64,000 bases of DNA from Nostoc foliaceum FACHB-393 (GTDB lineage Bacteria; Cyanobacteriota; Cyanobacteriia; Cyanobacteriales; Nostocaceae), in the NCBI RefSeq assembly GCF_014698505.1, contig NZ_JACJTD010000011.1, forward strand, positions 1-64,000, written 5' to 3'. Under the pieces are notes generated by a model that saw nothing but the letters and a program-made list of their open reading frames with translations, did not search any database and was not told the DNA's origin. How positions within the stretch are numbered: position 1 is the first letter of the stretch; each line of letters starts with the position of its first letter. The position numbers and the translations under genes were made by a program. Shown here one piece after another: positions 1-9,117 of this stretch.

Positions 1-1
1 A

Positions 2-112
2 GTAGATGAGTTGAAGTCAATACTTGATAAGCTATTGAATCAGGGTGAGTTAGTCATTAAGTGGCATCGAAATATAAAAAACAAAGGAAATAATGGTTAT
101 ATTGCAATTTAA
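2..112 (+). CDS. C-terminal end of an unidentified upstream protein (partial)
   Basis: An open frame enters from the window edge and ends at a TAA, giving 36 residues rich in Lys, Leu and Asn. I do not recognise the family. The stop touches the ATG of the next open frame, and both are in the same reading frame. The residues do not look like the Gly/Thr/Asn-rich beta-helix that follows, so this is probably a different gene rather than the start of the adhesin. It may be chance open frame. Confidence 0.25.
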   Translation, partial: VDELKSILDKLLNQGELVIKWHRNIKNKGNNGYIAI

Positions 113-1252
113 ATGCTGATTAGCTTAGACGACAATTTCCAATTTATAGCAGGTAAAGGAGCAGGAGGAAATTTGACTGTGAAAGCCTCCAATTCCGTAG
201 AACTAATTGGAGGCTCAAGAGGTTTGTCTACTGGCTTGTTTGCTTTGACTAACACTTCCGGAGATGCTGGTCAAGTGACAATCGATACAAAACAATTAAT
301 TATCCGCGACGGAGCTACAGTAACTGTGAGCAGTCAACTTGTAGACGATTTCATCTACGCAGAGGATGTACGTAGCTCTGGAAAAGCAGGCGAGCTAAAT
401 ATAACCGCTCGCTCTATCCTGCTCGACCAAGGAAGTCTCACATCTAATAGTCAGTCAGGTCTTGGTGGGAATATTTCGCTACAGGTGCAAGACTTATTAC
501 TGATGCGCCGCAACAGCCAAATAACTACTAATGCAGGAGGTGATAAAACTGGCGGTAATATCACCATCAAAGCACCTAATGGCTTCCTCGTTGCTACTCC
601 CTTCGGCAATAACGATATCACCGCCAACGCCTTCTCTGGCTCTGGTGGTAAAATCACAATCACAACTAAGAACATCTTTGGTTTTGTGCCACGCACCCGT
701 GCAGATGTGGAAAGACGCGATCCAAAGGAAATCAACCCGAATAACCTGCGAACAAGTGACATCACCGCATTTTCTCAGCAAAACCCTTCATTAAGTGGCA
801 CTGTACAAATCAACTCACCAGATGCTGACCCCAGTAAAGGATTAGTGGAACTACCCGTAAATCTGGTTGATGCTTCGCAGCAAATTGCCGCAAGTTGTGA
901 TTCTGGTGGAAAAATAGGAAAAAGTTCATTTATTGCTACTGGACGTGGAGGATTAGTAGCCGATCCCACGCAGCCATTGATAGCTGATGATGCGGTGCTG
1001 GCAGATTGGATCACACTCAAGCCAGAGAGTCAGAATCGTGCTGGCGGTATTCAGAAAAGAATGGTTGTTCAAGCGCAGGGAAACACAGAAGAAAAATCAC
1101 AGAAAGCTAATTCTGTCAATGAACCTACTCAAATTGTAGAAGCCCAAGGATGGGTAATGGATGCCAATGGGAATGTGGTTCTGGTTGCTCAAGTACCCAC
1201 TGCCTCGCCCCATAACTCCTCACTCACCGCTACATCTTGCGCTGCTAATTAG
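113..1252 (+). pseudogene. Truncated filamentous-haemagglutinin / S-layer-family adhesin, C-terminal part only
   Basis: The 379 residues carry Gly/Asn/Thr-rich beta-helix repeats (GAGGNLTVKASNSVEL, GKAGELNITARS, GGNITIKAPNG). Near residues 230-265 is the motif GTVQINSPDADPSKGLVELP, which I recognise as the C-terminal hallmark of large cyanobacterial secreted proteins with an N-terminal two-partner-secretion domain. Those proteins are usually 700 residues or more and begin with a signal peptide and haemagglutination-activity domain. Both are missing here; the frame opens at an ATG that directly follows a stop. I infer a 5'-truncated remnant, with recognisable beta-helix sequence starting about 12 codons after the ATG. 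If expressed it would lack a secretion signal. A recent rearrangement at about position 113-150 could explain it. Confidence 0.6.
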
Positions 1253-1304
1253 AAGATGAACAGTCAACTTAGAGCCAAGGCGAATGGAATTCGCGGTTAC
1301 ACAA

Positions 1305-1443
1305 ACGTACTCCTTCGGAGAAGCAAGCTACGCGTAGCGTCTCGCAGAGAAGTCCGCCTCGGCGGACTAAGGAAAAGTTGAGGGTTTGAAACCCACGGAG
1401 GTGGGTTTTGTCTGTGTAGACGCGGTTTCTAACCGCCCTTTTG
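1305..1443. repeat. Dispersed Nostoc-type intergenic repeat
   Basis: This spacer is a string of short palindromes: GTCCGCC/GGCGGAC (1350-1368), AAACCCAC/GTGGGTTT (1389-1409) and GCGGTT/AACCGC. A related block lies at 37904-38022, sharing the part around GTGGGTTTTGTCTGT. The segment TACGCGTAGCGTCTCGCAGAG recurs in inverted sense at about 61795-61815. It looks like a dispersed non-coding repeat downstream of the adhesin remnant; no gene was seen. Confidence 0.65.
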
Positions 1444-1515
1444 ACTATAAGTTAAACTGTTTCTGGATCAATGTTTAATTCTCGTAACTTCGCGGCCATG
1501 CGCGATGCCTATTCT

Positions 1516-2547
1516 CTAACTCGTCTCCTGAATTTGCAGACGTACAGTGTGTTCAGTCGCACCACTAAGTTGCAATTCCATGATTTCACCACCCAGAGGT
1601 TCCAAGCAAGTGAGGAGCGATCGCAAGTTGGGTGTACTTGCGCCAGTATCTACATATAATCTATCTGCCAAATTGCCGATTCGTTTCCAAGTCATATAAA
1701 GTTTAGCGATCGTTTGTTCAATCTGGGATGCTTGATTTACCAAGTCAGCAGCAATGCTCAAACAGCCGACTCTCTGCGCTTCTTCTAAGGCTGTTTCAAT
1801 ATCAATATTTTCCTGCGTCAGCGCCTGGACTTGAGCTGCCCCTTTGAGATATTTGGCCAAGTTACGCGCTTCTGTAGTAACTTGTTTGAGGGTATCCACA
1901 TCAGGGTTAGCAGCAATTTCCTTTTGGATAAACTTTTGGTGCGATTCTGGCAGTTTTTCCATTTCCTTCACCAGTGGGGCGATATAGCGTGGAGGAAGGG
2001 TGTTATCTGCTGCTTTTTCCTTAACTGCTTCAGGTAATAAATCTGAGGACATGGCTGTCCATTCATCGCTGAGTTGACGCACTTCCCGCCTGGTGATGCG
2101 ATCGCCTTTTTGGGCCGCTTCACTCACCATCTGTTGCACTTCTGGCGATGCTTTGGAGGTTTCAACAAATGCCCGTTTGCTGAAGTTGTTGACAGAACCT
2201 GGGTCAAGTTTACCGTCTTCGATGAGAGTATCGGCACTATTCGCCAGTTGAATCCAGGCATAAGCTTGACTTTTGCTGATTTCCCGCTCTTTTAGCCATC
2301 GCAGAAAACCAGTACCGCGTCCGTCACCACCCACTTTCTCTCTGTCGCGGATAGCACGTAAAATTCGCCCCCGCCAGATTTCAGTTTGCAAATCAAAGCG
2401 ATCGCATACCTGCCAAGCTATTTCTAGCTGCTGTTGAAAATCTGACTCTAGAATCTGTTCATCTTCTGGATCGGGCAGTTCAAAGCTGATATCTGCTGGC
2501 TGTAGTAACGCAGCAGCAAGGTCGTTGATGGAGTCGGTATCTTGCAC
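1516..2547 (-). CDS. Conserved protein of unknown function (343 aa, helical)
   Basis: I cannot assign a family with confidence. The protein is predicted cytoplasmic and strongly helical. A segment around residues 60-110 (GFLRWLKEREISKSQAYAWIQLA) resembles the helix-turn-helix-like part of DUF3102-type proteins, where a short ExxxSxxxAxxxxxLA helix follows a W/L-rich stretch. The middle is rich in Glu and Lys with possible coiled coil. The start is GTG, because a TAG lies four codons upstream and no ATG is available near the N-terminus. It is divergent from moaA, with about 160 bp between them. A DNA-binding or ParB-like role is possible but unproven. Confidence 0.6.
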   Translation of the reverse strand: MQDTDSINDLAAALLQPADISFELPDPEDEQILESDFQQQLEIAWQVCDRFDLQTEIWRGRILRAIRDREKVGGDGRGTGFLRWLKEREISKSQAYAWIQLANSADTLIEDGKLDPGSVNNFSKRAFVETSKASPEVQQMVSEAAQKGDRITRREVRQLSDEWTAMSSDLLPEAVKEKAADNTLPPRYIAPLVKEMEKLPESHQKFIQKEIAANPDVDTLKQVTTEARNLAKYLKGAAQVQALTQENIDIETALEEAQRVGCLSIAADLVNQASQIEQTIAKLYMTWKRIGNLADRLYVDTGASTPNLRSLLTCLEPLGGEIMELQLSGATEHTVRLQIQETS

Positions 2548-2708
2548 GATTGATGACTAACTAGTGGACGCGATCGGCTTATTATGCCACAATCTGTAAG
2601 CTCTAACTTAAGAGGTGGTGCAGTATCTTGGATTACCACAAAATAGGGGCAAGGGGTAAACCACCTCAGCGAGGTACTTAATTAATCAAAGAGAATAAAA
2701 ATAAAACG

Positions 2709-3695
2709 ATGAACCAGGTAGACTACCTCAGGATTAGCTTAATCGATCGCTGCAATTTTCGTTGTCAATACTGTATGCCAGAGGGAGTAGAACTGGACTA
2801 TATTCTCAAGCAACAGCTGTTGAGTGATGAGGAGCTACTCACCTTAATTGAAGAGGTATTTATTCCAGTAGGCTTTAATCGGTTTCGTTTGACTGGGGGT
2901 GAACCCTTGTTGCGGCCGCGGGTGGTAGATTTGGTAAGGGCGATCGCTTCTTTTCCCCAAACTCAAGACCTCTCAATGACCACCAACGGGTTTTTGCTGG
3001 CTCCGATGGCACAAAACCTCTACAATGCTGGTCTACGACGAATTAATATTAGTCTGGACTCTCTTGATCCCGACACTTTTGATCAAATTATTAGTAATAA
3101 GGGGCGTTCTCGTTGGCAACAAGTTTGGCATGGGATTCAAGCTGCCCATCAAGTCGGATTCGACCCCCTGAAGCTGAATGTGGTGGTGATTCCTGGGGTC
3201 AATGACCACGAAGTTCTAGATTTAGCCGCCCTGACAATTGAGAAAGAGTGGCACGTTAGATTTATTGAATTTATGCCTATTGGTAATGTAAATTTGTTTG
3301 GCGATCGCGGTTGGATATCTTCAGCCGATTTACGGCAACAAATCCGCGATCGCTGGGGGTTGACAGAATCACAAGTTCGTGGTTTTGGCCCTGCTGATGT
3401 CTTTAAAATTCCCGGTGCGAAGGGTACACTGGGATTTATTAGTCAAATGTCGGAATGTTTTTGCGATCGTTGTAACCGGATGCGCCTTAGTGCTGATGGT
3501 TGGCTGCGTCCCTGTTTATTAAATGAAACTGGTCAAATAGATTTAAAAACTGCTTTGCGTTCTGGTACTAGTACCGCTCAATTACAAGATCAGGTGAGAC
3601 ATTTACTGGCAATTAAGCCAGAAATTAACTTTAAAGGGCGCGATTCTGGCATTTTAGGTACATACACCCGCACCATGTCGCAAATTGGTGGATGA
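2709..3695 (+). CDS. moaA: GTP 3',8-cyclase MoaA
   Basis: This radical-SAM enzyme makes 3',8-cyclo-GTP from GTP, the first step of molybdenum cofactor synthesis, in the cytoplasm. The N-terminal cluster motif CNFRCQYC (Cys15, Cys19, Cys22) and the LTGGEPLLR motif for SAM binding are clear. The second Fe-S site is [18 protein letters not shown] near residues 250-268. The protein ends in Gly-Gly, as MoaA proteins do. At 328 residues it has the usual length. No other moa gene lies in the window. Product Moco would serve nitrate reductase. It converges on rpsD. Confidence 0.96.
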   Translation: MNQVDYLRISLIDRCNFRCQYCMPEGVELDYILKQQLLSDEELLTLIEEVFIPVGFNRFRLTGGEPLLRPRVVDLVRAIASFPQTQDLSMTTNGFLLAPMAQNLYNAGLRRINISLDSLDPDTFDQIISNKGRSRWQQVWHGIQAAHQVGFDPLKLNVVVIPGVNDHEVLDLAALTIEKEWHVRFIEFMPIGNVNLFGDRGWISSADLRQQIRDRWGLTESQVRGFGPADVFKIPGAKGTLGFISQMSECFCDRCNRMRLSADGWLRPCLLNETGQIDLKTALRSGTSTAQLQDQVRHLLAIKPEINFKGRDSGILGTYTRTMSQIGG

Positions 3696-3700
3696 AAATA

Positions 3701-3772
3701 GTTAGGAGTTAAAAGTGAGGAGTTAGGAATTATCGTCTTTAAACTCATAACTCATAACTCATAACTCCTAAC
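3701..3772. terminator. Inverted repeat between convergent moaA and rpsD
   Basis: GTTAGGAGTTA (3701-3711) is matched by TAACTCCTAAC (3762-3772), with three copies of ACTCATA in the loop side. Its place between two convergent genes suggests a two-way terminator, but there is no clean T-run, and this GAGTTA-type repeat is common in Nostoc spacers. Confidence 0.4.
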
Positions 3773-3775
3773 TGC

Positions 3776-4384
3776 TTACGCTTGTCGTGAGTAGTATTCC
3801 ACCACAAGTAGTTCATTAACTTGTAATGCCACCCATTCCCGCTCAATAACGCTGTTGACTTTACCAACCAACTTATTTTTGTCAAACTCCAAATGACTGG
3901 GGAGGTTGGCCAAACCGGGATATTGCAAGTTAGCTTCCACCAACTTCCGTGATTGTGCCCGATCCCTGACTGCAATTACTTCACCAGGACGGCATTGGTA
4001 GCTGGCAATATTAACCACACGACCGTTAACAGTTACGTGACCATGATTTACCAGTTGACGAGCAGCTGGGATAGTCGGGGCTATACCCAACCGGAAAACG
4101 GTATTATCTAAGCGCATTTCTAGCAATTGCAGCAGCACTTGTCCGGTAGAACCCGTAACACGTCTGGCTTTGCGCACATAACGCAGCAATTGTTTTTCTG
4201 TCAAACCGTAGTTGAAGCGGAGCTTTTGCTTTTCCTCTAAACGGATAGCATACTCAGAGCGCTTCTTACGGTTCTGACCATGCTGACCAGGCGGATAAGC
4301 GCGTCTGGCGCTTTTACGAGTCAATCCTGGTAAATCGCCCAAGCGGCGTACAATTCTGAGGCGTGGCCCTCTGTATCGGGACAT
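3776..4384 (-). CDS. rpsD: 30S ribosomal protein S4
   Basis: This small-subunit protein binds the 5' domain of 16S rRNA and helps start 30S assembly. The N-terminus [16 protein letters not shown] and the [19 protein letters not shown] stretch are typical of cyanobacterial and plastid S4. The S4 RNA-binding domain lies around residues 90-155 ([28 protein letters not shown]). At 202 residues it is full length. It stands alone, as in other cyanobacteria where rpsD is outside the main ribosomal operon. Confidence 0.98.
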   Translation of the reverse strand: MSRYRGPRLRIVRRLGDLPGLTRKSARRAYPPGQHGQNRKKRSEYAIRLEEKQKLRFNYGLTEKQLLRYVRKARRVTGSTGQVLLQLLEMRLDNTVFRLGIAPTIPAARQLVNHGHVTVNGRVVNIASYQCRPGEVIAVRDRAQSRKLVEANLQYPGLANLPSHLEFDKNKLVGKVNSVIEREWVALQVNELLVVEYYSRQA

Positions 4385-4846
4385 GAGTTTCCTTAATCTA
4401 ATCCTGTTTAAACTTTACCCAAACATTCAATTTTGACATTCCCTTGATTAAAAATCAGAGGATTCTTGGTTTTTGAGGCTGCTTGCCTTGGTATGAAGTA
4501 TCCTACCAAAGTAGAGGCATCAACTTTTGCGCCAGTTGCTTTAAGTCGGTAGAGCCGACACACTAGCTGCCAAGCCTGCATTCCGACCTGTCACGCCGTA
4601 CTTCTGCCAATAACTTTTTTGTGTTTATTTAGTTTCGTAGGCTACTCAATCATCAGATTGGTTTACGTAGTATTCTTAACTTTGAAATACTTTTTACGTT
4701 GCCTACTTATCTTTCAAACAGTTATATTAACACAATTTCCAACATAATTAATTATGTCTATACCTTGCTACCGCTGAAATTCTTTAATTACAGAGGATTT
4801 TTTAAATATTTAAGTTAGCATAACTTTGGGTGTTTGGAGAATGGCA
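4385..4846. other. Gene-free spacer upstream of rpsD and of a secreted-protein gene
   Basis: No coding frame of note. The part nearest rpsD (4434-4625) has several small hairpins, such as GTCGG/CCGAC at 4545-4559 and TTGGTA/TACCAA at 4488-4509, and is annotated separately as a possible element remnant. The part beyond 4625 is AT-rich and probably holds the two divergent promoters. Confidence 0.6.
4434..4625 (-). mobile_element. Possible solitary IS200/IS605 right-end (omega-RNA-like) remnant
   Basis: Read on the minus strand, this segment is a chain of small hairpins ending in GGGAATGTCA. The right end of the IS200/IS605 copy 1.2 kb away ends in GGGAGTATGTCA (complement of 5624-5635), so the tips match except for two bases. 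The CAAGCAGCCTCAAAAACCAA stretch just before the tip also reminds me of 3' ends of Nostoc tnpB-only elements. No tnpB frame adjoins it. The assignment is an inference from these similarities. Confidence 0.3.
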
Positions 4847-5479
4847 ATGTCAATGAGCAAAAAAGTGGTTAACAGAGGGAAGAACAGACAAAGCAGTTCC
4901 ACCTCCAGGAATTTAACAATACCAGTTTTGGCTATAGCTGGATGGTTGACAACGATCTTACCCAATACAGCGATCGCTGTTAACAATGATTATAGTGTCT
5001 GTGCGGGTCGCCTTCTGGGGGTGGGTGTAACAGCAGAAGCGGCATCAGAAGGTTGTGCAGCAGCACTGCGTCCCAGGGATTTAGCTGCTTGCGTGGTTAA
5101 AATTGACAAGGAAACCCAAATTGCTGCTACAGATGCGCTTTCTTCTTGTGGGAAAGCTCGGCGTCCTGAAGAGTTAGCTACCTGTGTAGTTGGCGTTAGC
5201 TTAAGTACTAAGGAAGAAGCTAATCCGGCAGTTTTAGATTACTGTGGACGTAGTTTGTTACCTGTGCGCTTTGGGCAGTGTGTGGTTGGCTTGCGTAGTC
5301 AAATCGACTTTCCCGCTACTCAAGCACTAGATACTTGTATCAGTGCTGATGATAGTGTTATCGGTGCTTCATCTTCGTCTACACCGCCAACTATAATACC
5401 TGCGGGTTCAAGTCCAAGTTTCGAGTCTACCCCAGTTCCAACACAACCACTCGTTCCAACGCAACCCGGCACTAATTAA
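4847..5479 (+). CDS. Secreted protein with three Cys-containing repeats (unknown function)
   Basis: The N-terminus is basic, then comes a hydrophobic stretch (about residues 22-43, LTIPVLAIAGWL...) ending in NTAIA, which looks like a signal peptide. The mature part has three repeats of about 45 residues of the form C-(x)n-RP-x-(D/E)LA-x-CVV, each with a pair of Cys, followed by a Pro/Ser/Thr-rich tail. This suggests an exported disulfide-bonded protein. I placed the start at ATG 4847, because GGAG at 4836-4839 then sits 7 nt upstream; a TTG at 4826 and ATG at 4841 are alternatives. I do not recognise a named family, though such proteins look common in cyanobacteria. Confidence 0.75.
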   Translation: MSMSKKVVNRGKNRQSSSTSRNLTIPVLAIAGWLTTILPNTAIAVNNDYSVCAGRLLGVGVTAEAASEGCAAALRPRDLAACVVKIDKETQIAATDALSSCGKARRPEELATCVVGVSLSTKEEANPAVLDYCGRSLLPVRFGQCVVGLRSQIDFPATQALDTCISADDSVIGASSSSTPPTIIPAGSSPSFESTPVPTQPLVPTQPGTN

Positions 5480-5514
5480 ATTACAGTGCTAATTGACTGA
5501 AAATACAGGTTAAT

Positions 5515-5548
5515 TAGTAGGGTGGGTATTGTAATGCCCACCCTACTA
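5515..5548. terminator. 16-bp hairpin after the secreted-protein gene
   Basis: TAGTAGGGTGGGTATT (5515-5530) pairs with AATGCCCACCCTACTA (5533-5548) with one G-U pair. A close relative lies at 25938-25970. It may terminate transcription from the left, though no T-run follows; it could also be a dispersed palindromic repeat. Confidence 0.5.
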
Positions 5549-5632
5549 TGATTGGAGCAACGCAACAATATTTATTTATATAAAACCCGCTATAATTTCC
5601 CTCTGCTTGCAAATTATGCAAAGTGACATACT

Positions 5633-5661
5633 CCCACACCTTAGCAAGCTGTAGGTGTGGG
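5633..5661. repeat. Right-end hairpin of the IS200/IS605 element
   Basis: CCCACACC (5633-5640) pairs perfectly with GGTGTGGG (5654-5661) around a 13-nt loop. It overlaps the last codons of tnpB, as the right end and guide-RNA region do in this family. The complement outside the stem reads AGTATGTCAC, a typical cyanobacterial right-end tip. Confidence 0.7.
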
Positions 5662-6858
5662 CTTCTCAGTGACTCCTGCTACTGCATAGGACATTAACTG
5701 AGCTTTCAAGTCGGGATGCCCCACCGACCTATTTTTAATTACGATGGCTGCATTATGGTCGCGATCCAAAGAACAACCGCAACTGCATTCATGCCATCGT
5801 TCATGCAACTTTTTGGGTACTTTCACCCCACAATTAGAACATTCCTGACTTGTCCCAGATGCTTTAACTGGTATTACCAACAAACCAGCATTTTCGGCTT
5901 TATTTGTCAATATTGATAAGAAGCTACCCCATCCAGCATCATGTACAGATTTTGCAAGTTTAGATTTTGAAAGTCCCTTAATGTTTAGGTCTTCGTGTGC
6001 AATTACATCATATTTTTTCAATAAATTATTAGCAGTTTTAAAATGAAAGTCTTTGCGTTTATCAGCAACTTTTTTATGCTGTTTACCCAGTTGCTTAACT
6101 GCTTTGTGCCTGCGGTTACTTCCCGGATTTCGTCGTGAAACACGCTTTTGGGTAACTCTTAATCGTTTTTGAGCTTTGCGATAGTGTTGAGGAATAGTAA
6201 CTGTGGAGCCACTCGCAGTTGTCAAAAAGTCTTTCAATCCCATATCGATACCAGTTATTGATTCTTTCTTAATATCTGGTTTGATTTCTGGAACTGTAGA
6301 ATCTTCCAGGCTGAGAGTTAAGTAATATCCATCAGCTTTTTTGGTAACAGAAGCAGTTTTTATTTTAAACTCAGTAGGTATCTGACGATGCAATACAACC
6401 TTTATTAATCCCAGTTTAGGGAGATTAATCAGATTACCTTGCAAACAGTCTTCTTTTATCTGAGGATAAGTAAACGTCCTATACCGAACTCTGGATTTAA
6501 ACCTTGGTCTACCGCTTCGCTTACCATTACTATCACCCTTAAGAAAACGGTCAAATGTTACCTTCACTCGCTTAACTATATCCTGTAAAACCTGTGAGTA
6601 AAGATCACCGTAATGGGGATGAGTCTTTTTCAATTCGGGTAACGTTTTCTTTTGAGAGTAATAGTCTGGATTGTCTCTTAATTCTGGTAGGTGGCAAACA
6701 AGAGGACAAGCGTTAACAGGTCAACGATTCTGTTCATACCAATTAAACCTATCAGCCAACAAATAATTATACTGAGCGCACAGCATAGATAGCCATCTGT
6801 CTATTTCTGTTGCCTGTTGTTTTGTCGGGCGTAATCTGTACTGGTATGCTGTCCTCAA
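5641..6858 (-). pseudogene. tnpB: TnpB RNA-guided nuclease, interrupted by one in-frame TGA
   Basis: The uninterrupted part (330 residues up to 6633) has the RuvC-like nuclease core: Asp130 in GIDMGLKDF, Glu214 in AHEDLN and Asp292 in LDRDHNAA, with a zinc ribbon (CSNC at 265-268 and CSC at 283-285) between the last two. TnpB proteins are about 400 residues and start with a [13 protein letters not shown] region. That region is present upstream in the same frame, but it is cut off by TGA at 6721-6723, where a Cys codon would be expected before PVNACP. No ATG sits at the expected start; the frame reads AATAAACAG there, and TTG 6858 is the nearest start. Read through, it would be 405 residues. 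I infer a recent nonsense mutation, because the remaining frame is clean. Confidence 0.85.
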
Positions 6859-6935
6859 CTGTTTATTACCACCTTTCTAAATCAGTGTTATGTTTTCAAT
6901 TTACACTGATTTTGAGTTAAGTCTACATACAGCCA

Positions 6936-7346
6936 ATGAAAAATGACTTTGTTTCCAAAGGGAGGTCTGTGAGTGACCTGAAAGCACATCTTGTTTTAAC
7001 GACATATAGGCACAAAGCCTTTAACACAGCAATGCGAGAGCGTCTACATACTGTTTTTGAGGAGTTATTAATAAAGTGGGATTGTAAACTTGTTGAGTCC
7101 AACGGTGAAGATAATCACGTACATCTTCTTTTTCAATATCATCCTGATTTAGAACTCAGTAAGTTAGTAAATAACTTAAAATCAATTTCCTCCAGAAAAT
7201 TGAGACAAGAATTTTCCGAACATTTAAAAGTTTTTTATAGTCAAGATGTCTTTTGGAACGGTTCTTATTTTATTGCTAGTTGTGGGGGTGTTACTGTTTC
7301 AATGCGGAAAAAGTACATTGAGAACCAACAACAGCCTGAAGATTAA
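6936..7346 (+). CDS. tnpA: IS200/IS605 Y1 transposase TnpA
   Basis: This HUH single-strand transposase cuts and rejoins the element ends. The metal-binding HVH motif is at residues 61-63 (DNHVHLLFQY) and the catalytic Tyr is Tyr127 in SMRKKYIENQ. At 136 residues it is full length, and both active-site elements are present, so it looks functional. It is divergent from tnpB and its 3' end points to the left-end hairpin at 7429-7458. Confidence 0.95.
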   Translation: MKNDFVSKGRSVSDLKAHLVLTTYRHKAFNTAMRERLHTVFEELLIKWDCKLVESNGEDNHVHLLFQYHPDLELSKLVNNLKSISSRKLRQEFSEHLKVFYSQDVFWNGSYFIASCGGVTVSMRKKYIENQQQPED

Positions 7347-7428
7347 TATTTGTTCGTTTCCTCCATATCTTCCTCCCTTGCCTGTCGGCATTGGTCGGAA
7401 GATTGTCGTCAACTCACCCGTCATTCAT

Positions 7429-7458
7429 CCCACGCTGCCCTATCTGGTCAGACGTGGG
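7429..7458. repeat. Left-end hairpin of the IS200/IS605 element
   Basis: CCCACGCTG (7429-7437) pairs with CAG-A-CGTGGG (7449-7458) with a single bulged A. The GCTTCT that follows is shared with the other end of the element. This is the expected shape of a TnpA-bound imperfect palindrome. Confidence 0.6.
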
Positions 7459-7490
7459 GCTTCTGTCGGTTCAAGCTAAATACTTACAAT

Positions 7491-7522
7491 ACAAAAGTCA
7501 CAAAACTGCTTGTGACTTTTGT
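7491..7522. terminator. 13-bp perfect hairpin between IS and hetR
   Basis: ACAAAAGTCACAA (7491-7503) pairs with TTGTGACTTTTGT (7510-7522) around a 6-nt loop. The A/T-rich flanks of the stem give it terminator character in both directions. It lies just outside the element. Confidence 0.55.
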
Positions 7523-7593
7523 ACTAGTAGTACAGTGTTACAATGTAAATAAATTAACCATACCCCTACTTCTAAGTAAGGGACAAAATCAGT

Positions 7594-7618
7594 AAAAAGC
7601 TTATAAAGTAAGCTTTTT
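7594..7618 (-). terminator. Rho-independent terminator of hetR
   Basis: AAAAAGCTTA (7594-7603) pairs with TAAGCTTTTT (7609-7618) around a 5-nt loop. On the minus strand the stem ends in a T-run, 19 bp after the hetR stop. The stem is symmetric, so it could also stop transcription coming from the left. Confidence 0.7.
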
Positions 7619-7636
7619 GAATTTTGCGTAGCGCTA

Positions 7637-8560
<924 letters not shown>

Positions 8561-8660
8561 TTACACAGTTGTTAATCGAGTGAAAATAGGTAGTATACAC
8601 CTGGCTGAAGGCGATGTCTTCACTTCAGACTATATTAGTATGCGATAACTATGAGAACCG

Positions 8661-8678
8661 TGGTAGTCCAAACTACCA
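8661..8678 (-). promoter_or_regulatory. Candidate NtcA-type site (GTAN8TAC) upstream of hetR
   Basis: TGGTAGT-CCAA-ACTACCA is a perfect 7+7 palindrome containing GTA-N8-TAC at 8663-8676, the consensus of the nitrogen regulator NtcA. It lies about 125 bp before the hetR start. On the minus strand, A/T-rich boxes of the TAN3T form (TAATAT, TATAGT near 8628-8640) follow about 25-30 nt downstream, slightly more than the usual 22-23. In Anabaena hetR induction depends on NtcA, partly through NrrA, so direct binding here is an inference. Confidence 0.5.
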
Positions 8679-8721
8679 TTTTCGCATATTTTCTGGTAAA
8701 AAAGCAGATTCAGTCGTTATT

Positions 8722-8749
8722 ACTATAACTGTCCCTGCATCTAACCGGA
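8722..8749 (-). promoter_or_regulatory. Candidate DIF-type promoter of hetR
   Basis: On the minus strand TCCGGT (8749-8744) is followed after 16 nt by TATAGT (8727-8722). TCCGGA near -35 is the motif described for early heterocyst-specific (DIF) promoters in Anabaena; here five of six bases fit. Transcription would start near 8715, about 180 nt before the hetR start codon, close to the -184 start known in Anabaena. Confidence 0.4.
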
Positions 8750-9090
8750 AAATTACATACATCACCAAGTTCAGCTTGACGGCGGTTTAGTTCCCAAAAG
8801 TCAACTGTGTTCCAAGTAATCTACAAAGCCTTTAAGTTCTCTGGGGTTTTTCTGATCTTTCAAGAGCAACAACGTCAAGCTGTTTACACCTAATTGTGGC
8901 ACTATGCCGACTCGGAGTAAAAACTAGTTTGCGCAGTTCATCTGGGATATCTGTTACTCGAAAAATATGGTTTTTATTCAGCTTTGGTGAATTATTTGTA
9001 GTACACAGGTGGCTAGAGTTCATTGGGAGTAGTCTAACAAGAAATCGCTTACCAGGTGTAGCCACATTCAGAGGTTGAGCCACACGGCTC

Positions 9091-9117
9091 GTTGTGAACT
9101 ATCATCTCGTTCACAAC
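9091..9117. repeat. Perfect 9-bp inverted repeat in the hetR upstream region
   Basis: GTTGTGAAC (9091-9099) and GTTCACAAC (9109-9117) flank a 9-nt loop, next to GAGC/GCTC at 9077-9090. It could be an operator or an RNA hairpin in a long hetR leader. There is no T-run to mark it as a terminator. Confidence 0.45.

Larger units (their letters stand above)
5620..7475. mobile_element. IS200/IS605-family insertion sequence (divergent tnpA and tnpB)
   Basis: tnpB runs leftwards and tnpA rightwards from a shared centre, the IS605 arrangement. Each side ends in an imperfect palindrome with CCCAC...GTGGG arms followed by GCTTCT: 5633-5661 at the tnpB end and 7429-7458 at the tnpA end. These are the subterminal hairpins that a Y1 transposase binds. 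Exact cleavage points cannot be fixed by eye, so both ends are approximate. The element lies about 160 bp downstream of hetR's stop. tnpB is damaged and tnpA looks intact. Confidence 0.8.

Noticed and set aside
7246..7479. 77-codon frame overlapping the tnpA end and left-end hairpin
   Set aside because: It begins inside tnpA in another frame and crosses the element's terminal palindrome.
8832..9083. 83-codon minus-strand frame upstream of hetR
   Set aside because: It starts at GTG inside a hairpin region, has no recognisable motif, and lies where hetR leader transcripts are expected. A real small protein cannot be fully excluded.
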